From an uncultured Opitutales bacterium (lineage in GTDB: Bacteria; Verrucomicrobiota; Verrucomicrobiia; Opitutales; Intestinicryptomonadaceae), in assembly GCA_900545715.1 (NCBI GenBank), contig URAJ01000028.1, positions 1-28,705 on the forward strand: a stretch of 28,705 bases of DNA, given 5' to 3'. The notes beneath the pieces are model-generated. The model did not search any database. It was not told where the DNA came from and saw only the letters and a program-made list of their open reading frames with translations. The translations under genes were made by a program, and so were the position numbers. This document shows positions 1 through 7,870 of this stretch, piece by piece (position 1 is the first letter of the stretch; each line of letters opens with the position of its first letter).

Positions 1-10
1 CCCCCCCAAG

Positions 11-70
11 CTTCGTCTTTCCGAGCAGACTTCGTCTTTCTCCGCGCAAGCTGAATCTCTCCCCGTGCGC
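11..70. repeat. Degenerate ~20-bp tandem repeat at the left edge
   Basis: The block CTTCGTCTTTC begins at 11 and again at 30, and a weaker relative (CTGAATCTCTC) begins at 51, so the period is 19-21 bp. It lies directly before a terminator-like hairpin, so it is probably the tail or 3' flank of a gene lying outside the window. No reading frame can be assigned with confidence. It resembles the tail duplications seen after three other genes here. Confidence 0.4.
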
Positions 71-93
71 TTTCCGCCGCATGCGGGTTTTTT
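62..93 (+). terminator. Terminator of an upstream gene outside the window
   Basis: CCCG (62-65) pairs with CGGG (84-87) and TGCG (66-69) with CGCA (78-81), leaving a two-base bulge. Six T follow at 88-93. This is the form of a rho-independent terminator on the plus strand and suggests that a plus-strand gene ends just left of the window. Confidence 0.5.
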
Positions 94-222
94 ATGTTTT
101 TTTGGAGCGTTTATCGCGGAATTTTATATTTTTTATTTTTATGAGTGAATGAAAATCGTCAGAATTTGTTAAAAGTGCGGTAAAAAGTCGGGAATATTTT
201 GGTAAAATACGGCAAAAAACTC

Positions 223-251
223 TTGCAAGGTGCTGGGCAATCTGAAATTAT
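223..251 (+). promoter_or_regulatory. Candidate sigma-70-like promoter of rpsA
   Basis: TTGCAA (223-228) matches the -35 consensus at four of six positions, and AATTAT (246-251) follows after exactly 17 bp and matches the -10 at four of six. It would give an untranslated leader of about 95 nt before the S1 start. AT-rich flanks make chance matches likely, so this is only a candidate. Confidence 0.3.
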
Positions 252-352
252 TTAACCTTTAATGAACGCATTGCGCATATTTTGCGCAGGCATAACCATA
301 AACAATCAACCCGTTTCCGCTTGCGGAGACGGCAATATCCACAAGGACATAA

Positions 353-2011
353 ATGAACAACGTAATGGAAGAACTGCTGGCTAACAGCAGCTTTGCCGAA
401 CTCAAACAAGGCTCTATAATAAAGGGCAAAATAATCGAAATCCGCCAAAACGAAGTAGTAGTTGACATAGGCGGAAAATCCGAAGGTGTCGTTCCGATAA
501 ACGAATTTCCGGATATCAACGACATACAAATCGGACAAGAAATAGAAGTACTGCTTGAAAAGCTTGAAGACCGCGAGGGCAACCCCGTAATCTCTTACGA
601 TAAAGCGCAGCAAAAGAAAAATTGGGAAGAAATTCTCGCCAACTGCAAGGAAGGCGCAATTCTCTCCGGCCGCGTAAAGAGCAAAGTAAAGGGAGGCCTC
701 ATCGTAAGCATAGGCGTGGACTCCTTCCTGCCCGCTTCGCAGATAGACGTCCAGCCCCCGAAGAACCTCGACCAATACGTTGGGCAAACATACGATTTCA
801 AGGTGGTAAAAATTAACGCGGAACGCAAAAATATCGTCGTTTCCCGCCGCGAGCTCATCGAAGAACAGCGCGCCGAAAAGCGCCGCGCACTCCTCGCGGA
901 AGTCAAGCCCGGCGACATCCGCAGGGGCGTCGTCAAGAATATCACCGATTACGGAGCGTTTATCGACCTCGACGGCCTCGACGGCCTGCTGCATATCACC
1001 GACATGAGCTGGGGCAGAATCTCCCACCCGAGCGAAATGTTGAAGGTCGGCGAAGAAATTTCCGTAATGATTATAGAAGTCGATACCGAACGCGAACGCG
1101 TTTCCCTCGGCCTCAAACAGACCACTTCCAACCCATGGGAAAATATCGAGCGCAAGTATCCGGTCGGCGCGCACGTGCGCGGCAAGGTCGTAAACCTCGT
1201 CAACTACGGCGCGTTTATCGAGCTTGAAGAAGGCGTTGAAGGCCTCGTCCACATCACGGAATTCTCCTGGACAAAGCGCATCACAAAGCCCTCGGAAGTC
1301 CTCAAAGTCGGCGACGAAGTCGAAGCTGTTGTTCTCAACATCAACAAGGAAGAACAGAAAATATCCCTCGGACTCCGCCAACTCGAAGAAAATCCCTGGG
1401 AAATGGCCGTCCACAACTATCCGGTCGGCGCCCATGTTCGCGGCAAGGTTCGCAATTTGACTACCTACGGCGCATTCGTAGAGCTCGAAGAGGGCATCGA
1501 CGGTATGGTTCACGTCTCTGACATGAGCTGGACCCGCAAGATAAACCATCCTTCGGAAGTCCTCAAAAAGGGCGACGAAGTCGATGCAATCGTCCTGCTC
1601 GTCGATCCCGAAAACCAGCGCATATCTCTCGGCATGAAGCAGCTGACTGTGGACCCCTGGGAAGAAATCGACTCCCTCTTCAAGGTCGGCGATTTGGTCA
1701 CGGGCAAGGTCAGCAAGATCACCAATTACGGCGCGTTCATCGAACTGCAAAACGATATCGACGGTTTGGTGCACATCAGCCAGATCAGCGAAGACCATGT
1801 TGAAAAGATTAAGAACCACCTCAAGGTTGGCGACGAAGTCAAGGCTCGCGTCGTAAAAATCGACCGCGACGAGCGCCGTATAGGCCTCTCGATAAAGGCC
1901 GCCCAATACGACGCCGAAAAGCTCGCCGAAGAGGTAGCTGCGTTCGAAAAGATCCGCAAGGACCAAGACTTGACTTCCCTCGGAGATCTGCTCGACGAAG
2001 CCACGAAATAG
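353..2011 (+). CDS. rpsA: 30S ribosomal protein S1
   Basis: S1 binds mRNA at the small ribosomal subunit and helps load leaders that are structured or lack a strong Shine-Dalgarno site. The 552-residue product is close to the E. coli length (557). Six consecutive S1/OB-fold domains can be read: two divergent N-terminal ones (about residues 20-85 and 100-170), which in this family contact the ribosome, then four closely similar ones starting near 187, 272, 359 and 446 with the repeated pattern G..V.GKV....YGAF.EL...GLVH.S. The start is supported by AAGGA at 343-347, five bases before the ATG. It stands alone with its own terminator at 2110-2143. Its 3' end is partly duplicated downstream (1987-2081). 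A strong S1 fits a genome in which several genes here lack clear Shine-Dalgarno sites. Confidence 0.97.
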   Translation: MNNVMEELLANSSFAELKQGSIIKGKIIEIRQNEVVVDIGGKSEGVVPINEFPDINDIQIGQEIEVLLEKLEDREGNPVISYDKAQQKKNWEEILANCKEGAILSGRVKSKVKGGLIVSIGVDSFLPASQIDVQPPKNLDQYVGQTYDFKVVKINAERKNIVVSRRELIEEQRAEKRRALLAEVKPGDIRRGVVKNITDYGAFIDLDGLDGLLHITDMSWGRISHPSEMLKVGEEISVMIIEVDTERERVSLGLKQTTSNPWENIERKYPVGAHVRGKVVNLVNYGAFIELEEGVEGLVHITEFSWTKRITKPSEVLKVGDEVEAVVLNINKEEQKISLGLRQLEENPWEMAVHNYPVGAHVRGKVRNLTTYGAFVELEEGIDGMVHVSDMSWTRKINHPSEVLKKGDEVDAIVLLVDPENQRISLGMKQLTVDPWEEIDSLFKVGDLVTGKVSKITNYGAFIELQNDIDGLVHISQISEDHVEKIKNHLKVGDEVKARVVKIDRDERRIGLSIKAAQYDAEKLAEEVAAFEKIRKDQDLTSLGDLLDEATK

Positions 2012-2081
2012 GGGCTTTAAAAAGCGGAGAGCCGCTGCATATTCTGTTTGGCGAAGTCCTGAAATAGGGGCTTTGAAAAGC
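1987..2081 (+). repeat. Imperfect duplication of the rpsA 3' end
   Basis: Positions 1987-2025, the last rpsA codons plus the stop and 14 following bases, recur at 2043-2081 with 32 of 39 identities by hand alignment. The period is 56 bp, and the second copy keeps the same TAG. Six of the seven differences are transitions, which suggests an old duplication decaying by point mutation. The period is not a multiple of three, so an extended protein repeat is not implied. Confidence 0.8.
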
Positions 2082-2109
2082 AAAATTGACAATGGGCTCT
2101 CAATAAATC

Positions 2110-2143
2110 CCGCGCTTTTGCACTGCGAAAGCGCGGTTTTTTT
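2110..2143 (+). terminator. rpsA terminator
   Basis: CCGCGCTTT (2110-2118) pairs perfectly with AAAGCGCGG (2128-2136) around a nine-base loop, and seven T follow (2137-2143). This is a classic rho-independent terminator about 100 bp after the rpsA stop, beyond the duplicated tail. Confidence 0.9.
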
Positions 2144-2393
2144 ATCTAAAAATTCTTTTTCGGAGGGGGGGCGATTTGCGGATAAAAATTGTGTAAATTT
2201 TTTTATGTGTATGTCTTCTGCCTTAAGGGGAGTGAAAGATAAATTTTTCCCGGCAGATTTATATGTGGCGCGCAAGTAAGATTTTCACGTTTTGGGGTTT
2301 AAGGATTTTAATATATTATAAAATGGAAGTGTCGGATTCTTCTGGACAGATTATCTTATTGCCGGTAAATATATGGGAAAACGCCGCTAAGCG

Positions 2394-3401
2394 ATGGGAA
2401 AAACAAGCAAGCAATTCAATAAAAAGCCCATGGATTCTTCCAAAATAAAAGGCAAAAATATCATTGTGCCGCAAAAATACGAATGGGAAGTTTATAGCGA
2501 CAACAATCTGCGCCTTTGGACGAACGGCAGCAAGGTCGAGTATTTTATTTATAAGCAAAGGGCGGCTGTAAAGCCTGAGTCCGGCTGGGGTAGGCTTGGA
2601 TCTTCGCTTTCAATGCCAAGATATTCCCGGTTTAATCCATGGAGAAAATTGGGGGTGGATATCGTCGGATACGCGCGCCATGCCGACGGCTATTACCATT
2701 CGCGCGTCAACGAATCTTTTTATGATTTTCTCTTGGTTAAAAGCGGGGTTTTGGTCGCAAAATTTTCTGGGAAGACGGTAAAGTTGAATCCTTCCGAAGC
2801 CCTGATAATACCGCCAAAAAGGCTTTGCGATAACTTTGTAGAAAGCGGCGGGGCGGAGCTCTATTGGGCGCATATGCTGAAAATCCCGCGCTGGGAGAAA
2901 GTTTTTGGCCGCGAAGTTTTTATTAAGAAATTTGATTCGGCGGGGGAGATTTTTGCGCTTATGGAGGCATATCGTGCGGAGGCGTACTCGGCGACTTGTT
3001 CGCCCGCAATTCTCGGTCCAATAGCGGGGTGCATTGCAGCATTGGTTTTACGCGAATTTCCGCATGTGCGCGCGGGTGTATCCGATATTGAAAAAATTGC
3101 AGCCAAAGTGAATAAAGAGCCCGGGCGCGCTTGGCGGATATTGGAAATTGCAAATTCCCTAAAAATGTCAGCTCGTACATTCGACAAACATTTTGAAAAA
3201 ATTTTTGCCAGAACTTTCTCAAAATATGTCCTCGACGCTCGCATGGCGCTTGCCGCGGATATTTTAAGGTCTAAAAATTGCACAAACGCGGAAGCCGCCA
3301 AAATTGTAGGGTACGCAAACGCATCGTCATTCTCCAAAGCTTTTTTTGCATATTACGGAATTTATCCTGGAAAAATGAGGGAAAGCTTTCCTTTGAGCTG
3401 A
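2394..3401 (+). CDS. AraC-family transcriptional regulator
   Basis: A 335-residue DNA-binding regulator. The N-terminal half (about residues 60-170) resembles the cupin-like arm domain of AraC proteins: a segment around 102-147 contains the alternating V..G.L.A.....V.L..G...I.PP pattern. The C-terminal ~90 residues (about 242-331) hold two helix-turn-helix motifs, the first in IANSLKMSARTFDKHFEKIF and the second in AAKIVGYANASSFSKAFFAY, followed by the family signature G..P...R. Such proteins usually sense a sugar or glycan fragment and activate a neighbouring gene. The next gene on the same strand encodes a secreted DUF5107-TPR protein, a plausible target. Start choice is uncertain: the ATG at 2430 is possible and neither has a clear Shine-Dalgarno site. 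The gene's last bases are duplicated (3390-3427). Confidence 0.88.
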   Translation: MGKTSKQFNKKPMDSSKIKGKNIIVPQKYEWEVYSDNNLRLWTNGSKVEYFIYKQRAAVKPESGWGRLGSSLSMPRYSRFNPWRKLGVDIVGYARHADGYYHSRVNESFYDFLLVKSGVLVAKFSGKTVKLNPSEALIIPPKRLCDNFVESGGAELYWAHMLKIPRWEKVFGREVFIKKFDSAGEIFALMEAYRAEAYSATCSPAILGPIAGCIAALVLREFPHVRAGVSDIEKIAAKVNKEPGRAWRILEIANSLKMSARTFDKHFEKIFARTFSKYVLDARMALAADILRSKNCTNAEAAKIVGYANASSFSKAFFAYYGIYPGKMRESFPLS

Positions 3402-3427
3402 CCGTAAACCTTTGAGCTGACCGCAAA
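3390..3427 (+). repeat. 19-bp tandem duplication over the AraC stop codon
   Basis: CCTTTGAGCTGACCGTAAA (3390-3408) is followed at once by a second copy (3409-3427) that differs only at one base (T to C). The unit includes the TGA stop codon. At 19 bp it cannot preserve frame. The near identity suggests a recent event. Confidence 0.9.
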
Positions 3428-3932
3428 ATTTTTTATTCTTACTTTGCGGAAGGGATATTGGCGGAGTCAGTATAGGCGCAAAATGCGCGCGATTTAGCCG
3501 CCTACTTATTTTTTATTTATCGTTATTTTAGCAAGTGTGCGGAATTTTGAGCTTTTATGCATGGGATAAAAGCCGACATATTTTAGTTTTATTGTTGTTT
3601 GGGCGTTGCAAATTTTACATAGAAAAACTCTTTTTCACACGCGTGCGCCGGCGCCGCTAAAAGTTTTATTTTGCGCCGCCTTCGCATAAAGATACAAAAA
3701 GAAAAATTTTTCAAAATGGGAGTAAGGCGTTTTGCAACGCTATGAAAATAGCAAAAATAGGCGGGTAGCCCGAAATTTTTTATTATGTCAAATTTTGAAA
3801 CGATGTCTAAAATGAAATTTGACTTTTTGCCCCCGCATGCGTAAAATTTTTTTAACGTTTTTGCATTGCTTTTTTTGCAGGCATGCCAAATTGCGCGCGT
3901 GCGCATTAACATCTAATGCCAACTACTGAAAA
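3428..3932. other. AT-rich intergenic region before the DUF5107-TPR gene
   Basis: About 500 bp without a convincing gene. It holds many A/T runs, a small hairpin GCTAT-gaaa-ATAGC at 3739-3752, and a short CGGG-tag-CCCG hairpin followed by a T-rich stretch near 3762-3785 that could be a weak terminator of the AraC gene. A 107-codon open frame on the minus strand (3589-3912) has no recognisable domain and looks fortuitous. Regulatory sites for the downstream gene should lie here, but no operator could be defined. Confidence 0.5.
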
Positions 3933-6900
3933 ATGAAAAAAATAATAGCATATATTGGATCGCTTTTGGCGGTCGCGGCGCTTCAGGTTTCCAGCGCCGC
4001 TGAATCTACCGTAAAAGCGTGGGAGGAAAACGTGGAAATCCCAACCTATGTACTCGACGCCCCCGAGGCCGCGCCGATATTCGACTGCGACTGGTCGTAC
4101 CAGCGGGCGCGGCGCTCCGTCTATCCGTATCCGCTAAACGACAATATGACGCGCACGCGCAAAAATGTAACCTACAAAGCGCTGTTTCTTGAAAATGAAT
4201 ATGTAAAAGTATGCGTATTGCCGGAAATCGGCGGCAGGCTCTTCTACGCAATCGACAAAACTAACGGGTACGATATATTCTACCACCAGGACGTAATAAA
4301 GCCCGCAAATGTCGGAATGAACGGAGCGTGGATTTCCGGCGGAGTGGAGTGGAACGTCTTCCACCACCACAGGGTGACGTCGCACAGCCCCGTTGACTAT
4401 AAGATAACGGAAAATAAGGACGGCAGCAAAACGATATGGGTCGGCGAAACAGAATGGCGGCACAGAATGTCGTGGGCGATAGGGGTGACGCTTTTCCCTG
4501 GGAAGTCCTACATGCAAATTGACGGAAGGCTCGCCAACACCACGAAAAACTCGAACTCCATTCTATTCTGGGCCAACGCCTCCACGCACTGCAACGACGA
4601 CTACCAAATAATTTTCCCCCAAAATACCGAATTTGGAACTTTCCATTGCAAGTCGAGCTTCTGCCGCTGGCCGATAACGCGCGAGCCCTACAACGGAACC
4701 GAAGAGTATAAAAACAATATCGACGCCTCATGGTGGAAAAACCACCCGGTAGCAAACTCAATATTCGCCTTCGACCGCAAGGAGGATTTTATCGGAGGCT
4801 ACGACCACGGCAAAGACGCGGGCACCATGATGGTTGCAAACAGGCATATATCCTCCGGCGGAAAGTTTTGGCTTTGGGGCCCCAATTCCGGCTGGCCTAC
4901 TAAAATACTTACCGACTCCGCCGGGCACTATGTAGAGCTCATGATGGGCGCCTATTCCGACAACCAGCCCGACTATAACTGGATATATCCCTACGAAGTC
5001 AAAACCTTTACACAATATTATTATGGAATACGCGGCATGAAGGGGGCGAAGCAGGCCTCGAAAATCGCCGCAATGAATGTTGAAACCGATGGCAGCAAAC
5101 TCTTTGTGTCGGTAAACTCGACCCAAAAGCTCGAAAACCTTACTGTCACCGTATGCGACGGCAACAAGGAATTGTTCTCGCGCAGAATTGACGTGTCCCC
5201 CGATTCTCCGTATGCGGAGAGCGTCGAGGCAAAGGGAGTTAAAGAGGAAAATATAAGAATGACACTCTCGGACTCCTCCGGCAAGACGCTGCTTTCGTAT
5301 GCGGCTGTCGCAAAGGATCCGAACAAGCCGCTTCCCGAAATAGTGAAGCCGCCGCTGCCCCCGCGCGAAATAAAAAATACGGAGGAATGCTATCTTGTGG
5401 GGCTAAGGAATCTGCAATTCCACAATCCGTTTGTAAATCCGGTCGATTACTTTGAAGAGGTTCTCCGGCGCGATCCCGGCGATACGCGCGCAAACACCCA
5501 GATGGGGATTATCCTTCGCCAGAGAGGCGATTTGGAAGGCGCCGAAAAACATCTTAGAACTGCAATAAAGCGCCTTGTAAAGGACTATACGCGCCCAATG
5601 GATTGCGAGGCAATTTACAATCTCGGGCTTGTCTTGCGCGCGCAGGGCAAAATGGAAGATGCCGAAGAGATGTTCTACCGGGCGCTTTGGAATTATCCGT
5701 TCAATTCCGCCGCCAATACCCAGCTTGCCCAGATGTATTCAATGAAAGGGGATTTCGATTCCGCATTGGAGCGCGTCGAGGAGGCTCTGGCGTACAACGG
5801 GCGCAACATCGAGGCTGCGAACCTAAAGACCTCCGTATTGCGCGCGAAGGGCGATAAAAAGGGCGCGCTCGAATGTGCGGAAAAAGTGCTCGCATTTGAT
5901 CCAGTAAACGCATACGCCGCCCGCGAAAAACAGCTGTTGTCGGGCGGGAAGGAATTTGAAAAGCTCATGCGCGACGACCCTGAATCGTACCTTGAGCTCG
6001 CTATTAAATACATGCACAACGGTTTCGACGCCGACGCAGTCGAGCTCCTCGAATACGCAAACGGCAAAACCGCCTACGCAACTGTGAAAATGTGGCTCGG
6101 ATTCTTTGCCGACAAGGCGGGGGACAAGCAGAAAGCCGAAAAATATTTTAAGGAGGCTTTGGAGTGCCCGTTCGCAAACGTGTTTAGGCTCGAGACCGCG
6201 CGCGTGCTCGAAAAGATGTCGCAATACCTTCCGGACAACTGGAAAATACATTATTATCTCGGCAATTTAAACTACGACAAAATTCCCGAAAAAGCTGTCG
6301 CCGAATGGGAGAAATCCCTGAAACTAAACCCGAATTTTGCTATGGCTTGGCGCAATATGGGATGGGCGTATTGGAAGCATTTTAGGGATTATAAAAAAGC
6401 CGCGCAATATTACCACAAGGCGATAGATTTGGAAAAGCAGCCGATATTCCTCGAAGAGGGCGACCAAGTATTTGAAGCCGCCGGAGAGGATATCGCAAAG
6501 CGCTATGAGCTTCTGAAAAGCAACCATGCAGTTGCCGAAAAGCGGTACTATCCGCTTGCGATGGAAGTCGTCACGGGAACATATATGGGGGATTTCGACT
6601 ATGTCTTGGGATTGTTGCGCGACTGCTATTTCCCGACCCGCGAAGGCGTCGGAAATTTCCACGATGTATATGTCGATGCCCTGCTCACGGCGGGGTGGGC
6701 GAAGGCGGACGCCGGAGATTTCCCCGCCGCCGAAAAAATTATGCTCGAAGCCTTCAAATACCCGGAAAACCATCAGGTATTTTTGTATGATACGCGCACC
6801 CCGCGCGACGCCCAGATTTACTGCATGCTCGCCCAAGTTTGCGAAAGGGTGGGGGAGAAGGCGAAAGCTGAGGAATATTACCGCAAGGCTGCGGAAGTGA

Positions 6901-7226
6901 ATGTGAAAAAGACAAACTACCGCTATTGGAAGGGGTTGGCGCTCGCCAAGATTGGCAGGGAGAAAGAGGCAAATGGACTCTTTGAATCTCTGGTGGACAG
7001 CGGCAAGAAAGGGATTGTTTCAAGCCATGTCAACTTCTACGGAGCGGAGGGTACAACCGGCGAAAGCATTGCACTCATAAATTCCCGCGCATACTATACC
7101 ATGGGGCTTGGAGAACTCGGACTCGGCAAAAAGGCTGATGCAAAAGCCCATTTTGAGGAGTCCGACAGGCTTAATCCAAACAGGCTTTGGACGAGGGAAA
7201 TGTTGCGCAGGGTTGAAAAGCAGTAA
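3933..7226 (+). CDS. Secreted DUF5107 domain protein with tetratricopeptide repeats
   Basis: A 1097-residue exported protein. Residues 1-23 form a signal peptide (basic MKK, hydrophobic core, small residues before cleavage near SSAA). Residues ~30-400 match the DUF5107 type, a beta-sandwich-rich domain common in polysaccharide-using Bacteroidota and PVC bacteria. Typical segments are GGRLFYAIDKTNGYDIFYHQ (101-120) and GGVEWN followed by FHHHRVTSHSP. A linker near residue 470 is rich in Pro. From ~505 to the C-terminus there is a long array of TPR units, for example A..NLG..L...G....AE..F..AL and AWRNMGWAYWKHFRDYKKAA. I infer a role in binding or processing glycans at the cell envelope, with the TPRs as a scaffold; no catalytic residues can be assigned. 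The AraC-type gene upstream may regulate it. No strong Shine-Dalgarno site precedes the ATG. Confidence 0.85.
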   Translation: MKKIIAYIGSLLAVAALQVSSAAESTVKAWEENVEIPTYVLDAPEAAPIFDCDWSYQRARRSVYPYPLNDNMTRTRKNVTYKALFLENEYVKVCVLPEIGGRLFYAIDKTNGYDIFYHQDVIKPANVGMNGAWISGGVEWNVFHHHRVTSHSPVDYKITENKDGSKTIWVGETEWRHRMSWAIGVTLFPGKSYMQIDGRLANTTKNSNSILFWANASTHCNDDYQIIFPQNTEFGTFHCKSSFCRWPITREPYNGTEEYKNNIDASWWKNHPVANSIFAFDRKEDFIGGYDHGKDAGTMMVANRHISSGGKFWLWGPNSGWPTKILTDSAGHYVELMMGAYSDNQPDYNWIYPYEVKTFTQYYYGIRGMKGAKQASKIAAMNVETDGSKLFVSVNSTQKLENLTVTVCDGNKELFSRRIDVSPDSPYAESVEAKGVKEENIRMTLSDSSGKTLLSYAAVAKDPNKPLPEIVKPPLPPREIKNTEECYLVGLRNLQFHNPFVNPVDYFEEVLRRDPGDTRANTQMGIILRQRGDLEGAEKHLRTAIKRLVKDYTRPMDCEAIYNLGLVLRAQGKMEDAEEMFYRALWNYPFNSAANTQLAQMYSMKGDFDSALERVEEALAYNGRNIEAANLKTSVLRAKGDKKGALECAEKVLAFDPVNAYAAREKQLLSGGKEFEKLMRDDPESYLELAIKYMHNGFDADAVELLEYANGKTAYATVKMWLGFFADKAGDKQKAEKYFKEALECPFANVFRLETARVLEKMSQYLPDNWKIHYYLGNLNYDKIPEKAVAEWEKSLKLNPNFAMAWRNMGWAYWKHFRDYKKAAQYYHKAIDLEKQPIFLEEGDQVFEAAGEDIAKRYELLKSNHAVAEKRYYPLAMEVVTGTYMGDFDYVLGLLRDCYFPTREGVGNFHDVYVDALLTAGWAKADAGDFPAAEKIMLEAFKYPENHQVFLYDTRTPRDAQIYCMLAQVCERVGEKAKAEEYYRKAAEVNVKKTNYRYWKGLALAKIGREKEANGLFESLVDSGKKGIVSSHVNFYGAEGTTGESIALINSRAYYTMGLGELGLGKKADAKAHFEESDRLNPNRLWTREMLRRVEKQ

Positions 7227-7256
7227 TATCTCTTAATCCTTCTTTAAACGAATATG

Positions 7257-7284
7257 CGGGCCGTTTTGCGCGGCCCGTTTTTTT
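7257..7284 (+). terminator. Terminator of the DUF5107-TPR gene
   Basis: CGGGCCG (7257-7263) pairs with CGGCCCG (7271-7277) around a seven-base loop, followed by seven T (7278-7284). It lies 30 bp after the stop codon. This is a clear rho-independent terminator. Confidence 0.92.
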
Positions 7285-7611
7285 CATTTATTAAATATGC
7301 GGCTTGATTTTTATGAGGGGTGCAATTTGCGTAAAATATAAATTTGTCGAAGCCGTAATTGTCGCTTCTTTTGCGCTGTGCGTTTTTTGCCAGCCCACTT
7401 GATGATAGTGCGGATTGCTTTTCCACCTTTCAGAAAACTGCCAAACATTGGGGAAAAAAACACCGGAACTCTCCCTTGACAAATTCTCAAAAATTTTACC
7501 AAAGCGGGCGGATTTCGGCGTAAAAAATAAAAATTATGGATTGGTGAGCCAAAATATTTAACTGTTAAACAATAAACAGGCGCTGAAAAAGCGAATAATA
7601 AAGGTAAAATC

Positions 7612-7640
7612 TTGACGAATTTTGAATAATATTCAACAAT
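7612..7640 (+). promoter_or_regulatory. Candidate promoter of the PPDK gene
   Basis: TTGACG (7612-7617, five of six to the -35 consensus) is followed after 17 bp by AACAAT (7635-7640, four of six to the -10). If used, transcription would begin near 7647 and the PPDK mRNA would carry a leader of about 220 nt. The surrounding sequence is AT-rich, so the match is suggestive only. Confidence 0.35.
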
Positions 7641-7646
7641 ATCGCG

Positions 7647-7870
7647 CAAGATTTGTTTACCGTTATCTTCTATGATCTCGCATCGGCGCTCTCTTAGGAT
7701 AGGTTCCCAAATCGGGGCAATTGGGCTTACGCCCGGAAACTGTTCGGCGCTTGCTTTTTATACGACTTTTGCCCGTTTCGGATGTCTGCTTTTTACATAC
7801 CGATTCATGTCGACATCGCCCAGTTTCAACATGCATGTTAAAAATAACAATACATAGAAAAGAAAAATAT
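7647..7870 (+). other. Long leader upstream of PPDK with hairpin and possible upstream frame
   Basis: About 220 bp between the candidate promoter and the PPDK start have less A/T than other spacers here. A hairpin GGGC-ttac-GCCC sits at 7727-7738, enclosed by the pairing segments TTCC and GGAA. A 61-codon frame (7672-7857) ends 13 bp before the PPDK ATG. It has no recognisable domain and may be accidental. No known riboswitch class was recognised. Confidence 0.35.

Noticed and set aside
248..2275. 675-codon open frame on the minus strand opposite rpsA
   Set aside because: It mirrors the codon bias of rpsA across its whole length, has no domain, and the plus-strand S1 identification is unambiguous.
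3589..3912. 107-codon minus-strand frame in the spacer before the DUF5107 gene
   Set aside because: No Shine-Dalgarno site, no domain, composition like the AT-rich spacer.
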